A DNA stretch of 64,000 bases from Sporosarcina koreensis (GTDB taxonomy: Bacteria; Bacillota; Bacilli; Bacillales_A; Planococcaceae). The notes under the pieces are model-generated. The model did not search any database and was not told where the DNA came from. It saw only the letters and a list, made by a program, of their open reading frames with translations. The stretch lies in NCBI RefSeq assembly GCF_000826145.2, contig NZ_LN651337.1, positions 499,774 through 563,773 on the forward strand, in the 5' to 3' direction. Positions 51,085 to 58,939 of this stretch are shown piece by piece. The stretch's first letter is position 1. Each line of letters starts with the position of its first letter. Both the position numbers and the translations under genes were made by a program.

Positions 51085-51630
51085 TCAGCGGATCAGTTCG
51101 GCACCGAGCGTGTTCTCGAAGTGGCGGAGCGCCCATTCATGGCCGGCCGGATCGAAGCTCGCGACGCCCTTTTCGTGGATAACGATCTTGTACCCGCGGT
51201 TATAGGCATCAGCAGCCGTATGCAGAATACAGATGTCGGTGCAGACTCCTGTCAAATGGAGTTCATCGATAGTACGGGTACGCAGCCAGATGTCGAGATC
51301 CGTTCCGGCAAACGCACTGTATCGGGTTTTATCCATCCAGTGGATCGCTTCCTTGTTTTCTTCATATAATGTTTTCAGGGAACCGTACAAGTCCCGCCCG
51401 GGTGTGCCGCGCAAGTTATGAGGCGGGAACAGCCGGGACTCGGGGTGGTGGGGATCATCCTTTTCGTGCACATCGACCGCAAAGACGACTGCTTCCTCCC
51501 GGTCGATGAATTCCTGTGTGAGCTGTGTGATATACCGCTCGAGCGCCATTCCGGGCGCCCCGCACGTCAATGCGCCGTCTTCCGCGACAAAATCCTCCGT
51601 GTAATCGATGACCAGCAATGCCTTCTTCAA
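51085..51630 (-). CDS. Isochorismatase-family nicotinamidase-like hydrolase
   Basis: A 181-residue cysteine hydrolase. Catalytic Asp is in LLVIDYTEDF, metal ligands are DVH in VFAVDVHEKDDPHHPES, the Lys is in MDKTRYSAFAGTDL and the nucleophile Cys is in LTGVCTDICILHTAADAYN. The spacing and the DPHH stretch fit nicotinamidase (PncA), which turns nicotinamide into nicotinate for NAD salvage. TTG 51630 is preferred (AGGAAG 8 bases upstream). Confidence 0.87.
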   Translation of the reverse strand: MKKALLVIDYTEDFVAEDGALTCGAPGMALERYITQLTQEFIDREEAVVFAVDVHEKDDPHHPESRLFPPHNLRGTPGRDLYGSLKTLYEENKEAIHWMDKTRYSAFAGTDLDIWLRTRTIDELHLTGVCTDICILHTAADAYNRGYKIVIHEKGVASFDPAGHEWALRHFENTLGAELIR

Positions 51631-51745
51631 TTCAGCCACTTCCTTTCTTTCTTCTATTATGCACATAGTCTGAGAAAAGGCCATCCGTTCATCAGAACAG
51701 TCATCATATCGATTCTTCTTATGGACTACTATAAATTTAATGTAA

Positions 51746-51774
51746 TTTACTTATAGACTTTGCTGTTATATGAT
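51746..51774 (+). promoter_or_regulatory. Sigma-A promoter of aconitase gene
   Basis: TTTACT and TATGAT are separated by 17 bases, about 60 bases upstream of the citB start. Confidence 0.6.
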
Positions 51775-51835
51775 GGAGTAGAGAAAAGACGCTTATTTTT
51801 AAAGCCTTTTCAGTACGTAAAGGAGGAATTCAGCA

Positions 51836-54547
51836 ATGACAAAGAGCAATTTCCACAACAGCCGCTCCTCATTCGACCTGAACGGTAAGACGTATAACTA
51901 CTACCGCATCAAGGCGCTGGAGGACGCAGGTATTGCAAAAGTCTCAAGACTGCCTTACTCGATCAAAGTACTTCTGGAATCCGTCCTTCGCCAGCATGAC
52001 GGATATGTCATCAAAGACAACCATGTCAACAACCTGGCAAAGTGGGGCAAAGACGCGGATGCCGATGCAGAAGTGCCATTCAAGCCATCCCGCGTCATCC
52101 TGCAGGACTTCACAGGCGTACCGGTCGTCGTCGACCTCGCATCCCTGCGTTCCGCGATGGCGGACATGGGCGGAGACCCGGACAAGATCAACCCGGAAAT
52201 CCCGGTCGATCTCGTCATCGACCACTCCGTGCAGGTAGACAGCTACGGCACGCATGATGCCCTCCAGAAGAACATGGAGCTCGAGTTCGAACGGAACGCA
52301 GAGCGCTACCAGTTCCTGAACTGGGCGCAGAAAGCATATGACAACTACCGCGCGGTTCCGCCGGCTACAGGGATTGTCCACCAGGTGAACCTCGAGTACC
52401 TGGCAAGCGTTGTCCATGCAATCGAAAACGAAGACGGCTCATTCGAAGCCTACCCGGATACATTGGTCGGTACGGACTCCCATACAACGATGATCAACGG
52501 AATCGGCGTCCTCGGATGGGGTGTCGGAGGTATCGAAGCGGAAGCCGGCATGCTCGGACAGCCTTCTTACTTCCCGATTCCTCAGGTTATCGGTGTCAAG
52601 CTGACAGGCGAACTGCCAAACGGCACGACTGCGACTGACCTCGCGCTCAAAGTGACGCAGACATTGCGTGCACACGGCGTCGTCGGCAAATTCGTCGAGT
52701 TCTTCGGACCAGGCGTTTCCGAACTGCCGCTTGCAGACCGGGCAACCATCGCCAACATGGCTCCGGAATACGGCGCAACATGCGGATTCTTCCCGGTTGA
52801 CGAAGAGTCACTCAACTATATGAAGCTGACAGGCCGCGACGAAGACCACATTGCGGTCGTCAAAAAATACTTGCAGGAGAACGATATGTTCTTCACGCCG
52901 GACAAAGAAGAGCCGGTGTATACGGAGTGTATCGAAATCGACCTGACGCAAGTGGAAGCGAACCTTGCCGGACCGAAACGCCCGCAGGATATGATTCCGC
53001 TTTCGGACATGAAGCGTGAATTCAACGATGCAGTCGTTGCACCTGAAGGCAACCAAGGGTTCGGCCTCACTCCGAAAGAGTTCAAGAAGAGCGGCACAAT
53101 CGAATTCGCTAACGGTACGTCGATCGAAATGAAGACCGGTGACCTCGCGATCGCTGCAATCACATCTTGTACGAACACATCGAATCCGTACGTTATGCTC
53201 GGCGCAGGGTTGGTAGCAAAAAAAGCTGTCGAACTCGGCCTGACACCGCCGGCTTACGTGAAAACTTCACTGGCACCGGGATCGAAAGTCGTGACAGGCT
53301 ACCTGGCAGAATCAGGTCTCGACAAATATCTTGACCAGATCGGCTTCAACACAGTCGGTTACGGCTGTACGACATGTATCGGGAACTCGGGTCCTCTTCT
53401 TCCTGAAATCGAGAAGACGATCATGGACAATGACCTGCTTGTCTCTTCCGTCCTGTCCGGGAACCGGAACTTCGAAGGCCGGATCCACCCGCTCGTCAAA
53501 GCCAACTACTTGGCATCTCCGCCGCTCGTCGTCGCATATGCGCTTGCCGGAACAGTCGACATCGACTTCAAGAAACAGCCGATCGGCAAGAGCAAAGACG
53601 GCAAAGATGTCTACTTCAATGACATCTGGCCATCGACGGAAGAAGTGAAGGCGATGATCGAGAAGACGGTCACACCTGAACTGTTCCGTAAAGAATATGC
53701 ACGCGTGTTCACAGAGAACGAAGCATGGAATGCAATCGAAACGACAGACGAAGCGCTGTATGATTTCGATGAGAATTCCACATACATCCAGAACCCGCCA
53801 TTCTTCGAAGGGCTTTCCAAAGAACCTGCAGACATCAGCGCACTGAAAGATCTGCGCGTTGTCGGGAAGTTCGGCGATTCGATCACAACCGACCACATTT
53901 CGCCGGCTGGTGCGATCGGCAAGGATACACCTGCAGGACTGTACTTGCGTGAGCATGGCGTCGAGCCGCGCTACTTCAACTCGTACGGCTCCCGCCGAGG
54001 AAACCACGAAGTCATGATGCGCGGTACGTTCGCCAACATCCGGATCCGCAACCAGATTGCAAAAGGAACGGAAGGCGGCTATACGACCTACTGGCCGAAC
54101 AAAGAGATCATGCCGATCTATGACGCTGCCATGAAGTACCAGGCAGACGGCACTGGACTCGCAATCATTGCCGGCAAAGATTACGGTATGGGCTCGTCCC
54201 GTGACTGGGCAGCCAAAGGAACGTCCCTTCTCGGCATCAAGACAGTCATCGCCGAGAGCTATGAGCGGATCCACCGTTCGAACCTCGTTATGATGGGTGT
54301 CCTGCCGCTTCAGTTCATCAACGGACAGAACGCGGAATCCCTCGGACTGACAGGCGAAGAAGCGATCAGCGTCGACATCGCGGAAGGCGTCAGCCCGCGC
54401 GATATCCTCAAAGTGACAGCGACGGCGGCAGACGGCACCGTCACTGAATTCGAGGCACTCGCACGTTTCGACTCCGAAGTGGAGATCGACTACTACCGTC
54501 ACGGCGGCATCCTGCAAATGGTGCTCCGCGACAAGATGAAAGGCTGA
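51836..54547 (+). CDS. citB: Aconitate hydratase
   Basis: A 903-residue TCA-cycle enzyme converting citrate to isocitrate. Iron-sulfur cysteines are in [13 protein letters not shown] and the [10 protein letters not shown] pair; the swivel domain carries [18 protein letters not shown] and the catalytic Ser region [15 protein letters not shown]. Length and order match AcnA/CitB of Bacillus, which also binds mRNA when its cluster is lost. AAGGAGG lies 10 bases before ATG. It is transcribed alone. Confidence 0.98.
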   Translation: MTKSNFHNSRSSFDLNGKTYNYYRIKALEDAGIAKVSRLPYSIKVLLESVLRQHDGYVIKDNHVNNLAKWGKDADADAEVPFKPSRVILQDFTGVPVVVDLASLRSAMADMGGDPDKINPEIPVDLVIDHSVQVDSYGTHDALQKNMELEFERNAERYQFLNWAQKAYDNYRAVPPATGIVHQVNLEYLASVVHAIENEDGSFEAYPDTLVGTDSHTTMINGIGVLGWGVGGIEAEAGMLGQPSYFPIPQVIGVKLTGELPNGTTATDLALKVTQTLRAHGVVGKFVEFFGPGVSELPLADRATIANMAPEYGATCGFFPVDEESLNYMKLTGRDEDHIAVVKKYLQENDMFFTPDKEEPVYTECIEIDLTQVEANLAGPKRPQDMIPLSDMKREFNDAVVAPEGNQGFGLTPKEFKKSGTIEFANGTSIEMKTGDLAIAAITSCTNTSNPYVMLGAGLVAKKAVELGLTPPAYVKTSLAPGSKVVTGYLAESGLDKYLDQIGFNTVGYGCTTCIGNSGPLLPEIEKTIMDNDLLVSSVLSGNRNFEGRIHPLVKANYLASPPLVVAYALAGTVDIDFKKQPIGKSKDGKDVYFNDIWPSTEEVKAMIEKTVTPELFRKEYARVFTENEAWNAIETTDEALYDFDENSTYIQNPPFFEGLSKEPADISALKDLRVVGKFGDSITTDHISPAGAIGKDTPAGLYLREHGVEPRYFNSYGSRRGNHEVMMRGTFANIRIRNQIAKGTEGGYTTYWPNKEIMPIYDAAMKYQADGTGLAIIAGKDYGMGSSRDWAAKGTSLLGIKTVIAESYERIHRSNLVMMGVLPLQFINGQNAESLGLTGEEAISVDIAEGVSPRDILKVTATAADGTVTEFEALARFDSEVEIDYYRHGGILQMVLRDKMKG

Positions 54548-54559
54548 GCCAGCCTGCCG

Positions 54560-54595
54560 CCCCTTTCCTGACGCTTGTCAGGGAAGGGGTTTTTT
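54560..54595 (+). terminator. Rho-independent terminator
   Basis: CCCCTTTCCTGAC/GTCAGGGAAGGGG perfect 13-bp stem, GCTT loop, then TTTTTT. It ends the aconitase gene. Confidence 0.95.
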
Positions 54596-54649
54596 GTGCA
54601 GGACGGACGGAATTTCGGTATACTGGCGGGGTAGAAGAGGTGATCAGAC

Positions 54650-55075
54650 ATGCATGTCAGTGAAAAAGAGATTGAAATCCGCTATGCGGAAACGGACCAG
54701 ATGGGCGTCGTCTACCATGCGAACTATCTCGTCTGGATGGAGATCGGCCGCACGAAGCTGATCGAGGACCTCGGTTTCAATTATGCAGGACTGGAGGCGG
54801 ACGGATACCTGTCGCCGGTGACCGATCTGTCGGTCAACTACAAAGCCGCCATGCGGTATGGTGAAACCGCGACCGTCCGTACGTGGATCGAGTCCCACGG
54901 AAAACTGCGCACGGTCTATGGCTATGAAATCCTGCACGCCGACGGTACCGTGGCGGCGACCGCCGTGTCGGAACACGTCGTCGTGCGGAAAGACAATTTC
55001 CGCCCGGTGTCGCTGCGCAAGATCGCCCCCGAGTGGGATGCGAAATATGCCGAACTTGCAAAATCAGCCGAATGA
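54650..55075 (+). CDS. YneP-like acyl-CoA thioesterase
   Basis: A 141-residue hotdog-fold protein of the YbgC/4HBT type. The active-site stretch is EIRYAETDQMGVVYHANYLVWMEIGR, with the family Asp and the HxNY motif. It hydrolyses acyl-CoA; the substrate is unknown. It follows aconitase, as yneP follows citB in B. subtilis. GAGGTG lies 8 bases before ATG. Confidence 0.9.
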   Translation: MHVSEKEIEIRYAETDQMGVVYHANYLVWMEIGRTKLIEDLGFNYAGLEADGYLSPVTDLSVNYKAAMRYGETATVRTWIESHGKLRTVYGYEILHADGTVAATAVSEHVVVRKDNFRPVSLRKIAPEWDAKYAELAKSAE

Positions 55076-55080
55076 TGCAG

Positions 55081-55120
55081 AAACGCCCCGTCGTCTTATT
55101 GATGAAACAGGGCGTTTTTT
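55081..55120 (+). terminator. Rho-independent terminator
   Basis: AAACGCCC/GGGCGTTT arms with TTTT after the second arm. It ends the thioesterase gene, just before the second GCTCATAA array. Confidence 0.85.
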
Positions 55121-55139
55121 GCTGTCGGAAGCAAGTTTT

Positions 55140-55208
55140 GCTCATACATTGACGAATGTGCTCATAAATGCAGATTTTTGCTCATAAACCACCGGTTCGC
55201 GCTCATAA
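55140..55208. repeat. GCTCATAA array, 20-21 bp period, 4 units
   Basis: GCTCATAC at 55140 and GCTCATAA at 55160, 55180 and 55201 (steps 20, 20, 21). The intervening sequence is not conserved. It begins shortly after a terminator, like the array at 13382-13532, and has the same orientation relative to the window. Function unknown. Confidence 0.9.
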
Positions 55209-55423
55209 CTTCACAATTCTCACCTATACGACAGCGGGCGCAGCCCTTTATCAGCATAAGACAGCAGTACTGCAAAACCCCCTGGCTTGTGCTCGCTTCC
55301 GCTCGTTTACTGTCGGCAAGTCCCGCGGTACAATCCATACCAGCCAAAAAAGCATCACGCCCGGAACCGGCATGATGCAGCAAAAAAAGGACAGGAACGT
55401 ATGTGCCCGTCCTGACTTTATGG
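55209..55423. other. Intergenic stretch after the array
   Basis: No gene seen. On the minus strand AGGACGGG and CCTGTCCT arms followed by TTTTTTT (about 55384-55414) look like a terminator, so a minus-strand transcript, perhaps read-through from the toxin region, may end here. Confidence 0.45.
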
Positions 55424-55429
55424 TATACT
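55422..55429 (+). promoter_or_regulatory. Extended -10 of the toxin promoter
   Basis: TGGTATACT lies about 90 bases upstream of the holin-like toxin ATG; no good -35 is seen. The 5' leader between them contains hairpin-forming sequence (CAATCCTGCAG region), as is common for type I toxin mRNAs. Confidence 0.5.
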
Positions 55430-55518
55430 GATAGACAGATAGAAACAGTACGAGCTCATAGGCGGTTCGCATACCTGCAATCCTGCAGCCTGTTCCAGGC
55501 CGGGAGGGGGTGATGCGT

Positions 55519-55614
55519 ATGACATCATATGAAGCAGTCAGCCTGATGATCGGCTTTGGCAGCCTGATCACAGCAGTTCTCGCTTTGTCATATACTTTTT
55601 CAAGAAAAAAGTAA
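55519..55614 (+). CDS. Holin-like type I toxin peptide, second copy
   Basis: A 31-residue peptide: MTSYEAVSLMIGFGSLITAV then LALSYTFSRKK. Like the peptide at 30765 it has M-x-Y-(D/E)-A at the start, one membrane span and a basic RKK end. GGGGGTG lies about 6 bases before ATG 55519; an in-frame ATG at 55513 is too close. The stop overlaps the terminator of the antisense RNA on the other strand. Toxic membrane activity is inferred from the family. Confidence 0.78.
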   Translation: MTSYEAVSLMIGFGSLITAVLALSYTFSRKK

Positions 55615-55750
55615 ACCGCCCTTGAGCCGACAAGCATAGGAGCGGTTTACTCAGCACTATGCGATCGCCTTTGAAGCGAACGCTGTTTTCTATTGCAGGG
55701 CCAGGTCGATCACCACATCTTCCTGATCCTATTTACTGTATCCTGATTTC
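55605..55750 (-). ncRNA. Antisense RNA antitoxin (predicted)
   Basis: A strong minus-strand promoter (55757-55785) would start an RNA of about 145 bases that ends in the hairpin AAACCGCTCC/GGGCGGTTT followed by ACTTTTTT inside the toxin 3' end. Geometry is the same as at 30865-31010. Ends are estimated from promoter and terminator. Confidence 0.62.
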
Positions 55751-55756
55751 AACGCA

Positions 55757-55785
55757 AGTATACCAAACGTGAAATGCTCTGTCCA
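55757..55785 (-). promoter_or_regulatory. Promoter of the antisense antitoxin RNA
   Basis: On the minus strand TGGACA, 17 bases, then TATACT with an upstream TGG: near-consensus sigma-A promoter directed toward the toxin gene. Confidence 0.7.
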
Positions 55786-55813
55786 GTTTTGCAGCCTGCC
55801 TGAAGTTTCCTGC

Positions 55814-56107
55814 TCAGCTCCGGACATAGCCGAACTTCAGCTCACCCATCGTATCATCCACATCGACATGGAGATCGTGGCTGTCGAAATACCACACGTC
55901 CCGGGATTCAATATAGAACCGTATGCCGTCCGTTTCCGCTTCCACGGCAGCTTCGTCCGGCTGCTCCTTCGTCACGCCGAGCGAAAAGCCCTCATGGAGC
56001 GGACTGCTGCCGCCATAGCGTGCGAAAAACCGGACAGCCTCGCCGCGTTCTGCATCCATTTCTTCCTTGAACCAATCAGCCGCCTTCTGTGTAATCCGGA
56101 TTTCCAT
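55814..56107 (-). CDS. HesB/YneR-like protein
   Basis: A 97-residue protein of the YneR group in the HesB/IscA-like superfamily: EIRITQKAADWFKEEM at the start and GGSSPLHEGFSLGVTKE in the middle. The Cys residues used by true IscA scaffolds are absent, so iron-sulfur assembly is unlikely by this protein alone. It lies before plsY-parEC as in B. subtilis. GGTGG precedes the ATG. Confidence 0.88.
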   Translation of the reverse strand: MEIRITQKAADWFKEEMDAERGEAVRFFARYGGSSPLHEGFSLGVTKEQPDEAAVEAETDGIRFYIESRDVWYFDSHDLHVDVDDTMGELKFGYVRS

Positions 56108-56143
56108 CCAGCAACACCACCTTTCGCTGTCCGCTTGATTTTA

Positions 56144-56746
56144 TTACAGCCACTTCACTTTTGGCTCGGTTCCTGCCTTGATACGCCCGATATTGGCACG
56201 GTGGCGGATTACGATGAACACGCCCATCAGCACGATGACCGCCTCCAAGTAGATGTCACCTGTCATCAGGTAATAGATGAATCCGTAAACAGCCCCCATC
56301 GCCGCAACGATGATGGAACTGAGCGAGACCATCTTCGTGATCTTCAGTGCGAGAAGGAACGTCAGAATGACGAGCACGAAGACCGGCCAGCTGTAGCCGA
56401 GCAGCACACCGCCGGACGTCGCGACCGCCTTTCCTCCTTTGAACCCTGCAAACACCGGAAAGATATGCCCGATGACCGCTGCCATCCCGACAAGGAGCGG
56501 GTGGAGGTGCACATCACTGAACGCAGGAAGCGATACGAGCAGTACAGCGGCAGTCCCTTTCAGGATATCGAACGCTGTCACGAAGATACCGGCTTTTTTT
56601 CCGAGTACCCGGAACGTGTTGGTCGCCCCCATGTTGCCGCTGCCGTGCTGGCGTATATCCGTCTTGAAGAACAGCTTGCCGATCCAGAGTGCGGACGGCA
56701 GGGAGCCGATCACATATGCAAGTACTAGAACAATTACAGTCTCCAT
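56144..56746 (-). CDS. plsY: Glycerol-3-phosphate acyltransferase PlsY
   Basis: A 200-residue membrane enzyme that makes lysophosphatidate from acyl-phosphate and glycerol-3-phosphate. The three conserved loops are visible: GSLPSALWIGKLFFKTDIRQHGSGNMGATNTFRVLG, GHIFPVFAGFKGGKAVATSGG and VIRHRANIGRIKAGTEPK. Five membrane segments. Divergent from parE. Confidence 0.95.
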   Translation of the reverse strand: METVIVLVLAYVIGSLPSALWIGKLFFKTDIRQHGSGNMGATNTFRVLGKKAGIFVTAFDILKGTAAVLLVSLPAFSDVHLHPLLVGMAAVIGHIFPVFAGFKGGKAVATSGGVLLGYSWPVFVLVILTFLLALKITKMVSLSSIIVAAMGAVYGFIYYLMTGDIYLEAVIVLMGVFIVIRHRANIGRIKAGTEPKVKWL

Positions 56747-56883
56747 AGAAAGCCCCTTCGGTAGATAGTGATAAAGATACTATCCAGTTTACCAGAACAG
56801 CAGCCGTGCGACAATCAGGGGTCCATGCATCCGTGCCGGCATTGCATATTAAAGGCTTCTTCTATACAATTATGTAAGCAAAG

Positions 56884-56921
56884 CGCCGGTGCAGCGGTTT
56901 GACACGGTCTGCACGCCGGCG
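56884..56921. promoter_or_regulatory. Inverted repeat overlapping the parE promoter
   Basis: GCGCCGGTGCAG and CTGCACGCCGGCG are near-perfect inverted arms flanking the -35 hexamer and filling most of the spacer. It could be an operator or a cruciform-prone supercoiling sensor; no protein is assigned. Confidence 0.45.
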
Positions 56922-56927
56922 TATCAT
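56899..56927 (+). promoter_or_regulatory. Sigma-A promoter of parEC
   Basis: Perfect TTGACA, 17 bases, then TATCAT, about 40 bases before the parE start. Confidence 0.8.
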
Positions 56928-56965
56928 GAACTAAATAAGAACATTTGTTTGATGGGGGTTGCACC

Positions 56966-58939
56966 TTGACGAAACAACAAGAATTGAATGTGTATAATGA
57001 TGATTCCATCCAAGTGCTCGAAGGCCTGGAAGCCGTCCGCAAACGGCCCGGGATGTATATCGGTTCCACGGACAGCCGCGGGCTGCACCATCTTGTGTTC
57101 GAGATTGTCGACAACGCGGTCGATGAGGCTTTGAGCGGCTACGGATCGGAAATCGATGTGATCATCCATGAAGACAACAGTATCAGCGTCCGGGATTTCG
57201 GACGCGGCATGCCGACCGGCACGCATAGGACAGGGAAGCCGACGACGGAGATCATCCTTACTGTCCTTCACGCCGGCGGGAAGTTCGGCCAGGGCGGCTA
57301 CAAGACAAGCGGCGGCCTGCATGGCGTCGGCGCTTCCGTCGTCAATGCCTTATCCGAATGGCTCGACGTGACGATCCACCGGGACGGTAAGATTTTCCGT
57401 CAGCGGTTCGAACATGGCGGGAAACCGGCAACCGGGCTTGAAGTGATCGGGAAAGCCAAAGACACCGGCACGACCATCCATTTCAAGCCGGATGCGTCGA
57501 TTTTCTCGACGACGAAATACCAATATGACATTCTTGCGGAACGTCTGCGGGAGTCGGCATTCCTGCTGAAAGGGCTGAAAATCGTCCTGACGGAAGAGAG
57601 TACAGGGAAGACCGAGACATTTCACTACGAAACGGGCATCAAAGCGTTCGTCTCCTATCTGAACGAAGAGAAGGACACGCTTCATGAAGTCGCGTATCTT
57701 GAAGGCGAATCGGACGGCATCGAAGTGGAATATGCATTCCAGTTCAATGATGGATATTCCGAAACGATCCTGTCGTTCGTCAATAATGTGCGGACCAAGG
57801 ACGGCGGCACGCACGAAACGGGTGCCAAAACGGCGATGACCCGTGTATTCAACGAATATGCGAGGAAGACCGGGCTGTTGAAGGAAAAAGATAAGAATCT
57901 CGATGGTGCGGATATCCGGGAGGGGATCGCAGCCATCGTTTCGGTGCGCATACCGGAAGAGATCCTCCAGTTCGAAGGGCAGACGAAAGGGAAGCTCGGC
58001 ACGAGCGAGGCGCGGACCGTCACGGACGCCGTCATTTCCCAGCATCTGCTCTATTTCCTCGAGGAGAACGCTGAACTGAGCGCCAATCTGATCCGGAAAG
58101 CTGTACGTGCCCACCAGGCGCGTGAGGCGGCCCGTAAAGCGCGGGAAGACGCGCGTTCAGGCAAGAAGCGCAAGAAAGGCGACACACTGCTTTCCGGCAA
58201 ACTGACACCCGCTCAGTCGAAGAATGCAAAGAAGAACGAATTGTACCTTGTGGAGGGCGACTCTGCCGGCGGGTCTGCCAAACAGGGACGGGACCGTACA
58301 TTCCAGGCGATCCTGCCGCTGCGCGGAAAAGTCATCAACACCGAAAAAGCGAAACTCGAAGATATCATGAAAAACGAAGAGATTAACACGATCATCCATA
58401 CAATCGGCGCAGGCGTCGGTGCGGATTTCACAATCGACGATGCCGCCTATGACAAAGTCATCATCATGACAGATGCCGATACGGACGGCGCGCATATCCA
58501 AGTGCTTCTGCTGACGTTCTTCTACCGGTATATGAAACCGCTGATCGAAGCGGGGAAAGTGTACATCGCCCTGCCGCCGCTCTACAAAGTCTCGAAAGGC
58601 ACAGGCAAGAAAGAGAAGATTGAATATGCCTGGACGGAGCGCGACTTGGATGCGGCCATCAAAAAGGTCGGCAAAGGCTACATCCTTCAGCGCTATAAAG
58701 GTCTCGGGGAGATGAACGCCGGCCAGCTGTGGGAAACGACCATGAATCCTGAGACGCGCACGCTGATCCGCGTCACGATCGAGGACGGCGCACAGTCCGA
58801 ACGGCGTGTCACGACGCTCATGGGCGATAAGGTCGAACCGCGCCGCCGCTGGATCGAACACAATGTCGACTTCGGTCTCGAAGAAGATAAGACCATCTTG
58901 GAAAACGAATTCCTGCATATGGAGGAGGAAACTGAATGA
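56966..58939 (+). CDS. parE: DNA topoisomerase IV subunit B
   Basis: A 657-residue ATPase subunit. The GHKL ATP site shows EIVDNAVDEALSGYG and DFGRGMPTG, then GGLHGVGASVVNALSEWL; the TOPRIM region has LVEGDSAGGSAKQGRDR and MTDADTDGAHIQ. With ParC it decatenates replicated chromosomes. TTG 56966 (MTKQQELN) is preferred after GGGGGT. It overlaps parC by four bases. Confidence 0.97.
   Translation: MTKQQELNVYNDDSIQVLEGLEAVRKRPGMYIGSTDSRGLHHLVFEIVDNAVDEALSGYGSEIDVIIHEDNSISVRDFGRGMPTGTHRTGKPTTEIILTVLHAGGKFGQGGYKTSGGLHGVGASVVNALSEWLDVTIHRDGKIFRQRFEHGGKPATGLEVIGKAKDTGTTIHFKPDASIFSTTKYQYDILAERLRESAFLLKGLKIVLTEESTGKTETFHYETGIKAFVSYLNEEKDTLHEVAYLEGESDGIEVEYAFQFNDGYSETILSFVNNVRTKDGGTHETGAKTAMTRVFNEYARKTGLLKEKDKNLDGADIREGIAAIVSVRIPEEILQFEGQTKGKLGTSEARTVTDAVISQHLLYFLEENAELSANLIRKAVRAHQAREAARKAREDARSGKKRKKGDTLLSGKLTPAQSKNAKKNELYLVEGDSAGGSAKQGRDRTFQAILPLRGKVINTEKAKLEDIMKNEEINTIIHTIGAGVGADFTIDDAAYDKVIIMTDADTDGAHIQVLLLTFFYRYMKPLIEAGKVYIALPPLYKVSKGTGKKEKIEYAWTERDLDAAIKKVGKGYILQRYKGLGEMNAGQLWETTMNPETRTLIRVTIEDGAQSERRVTTLMGDKVEPRRRWIEHNVDFGLEEDKTILENEFLHMEEETE

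Noticed and set aside
53312..54517. 401-codon minus-strand ORF inside citB
   Set aside because: Antisense shadow of the aconitase gene; no family pattern.
55769..56728. 319-codon plus-strand ORF over YneR and plsY
   Set aside because: Antisense to two conserved genes with intact motifs and normal synteny.
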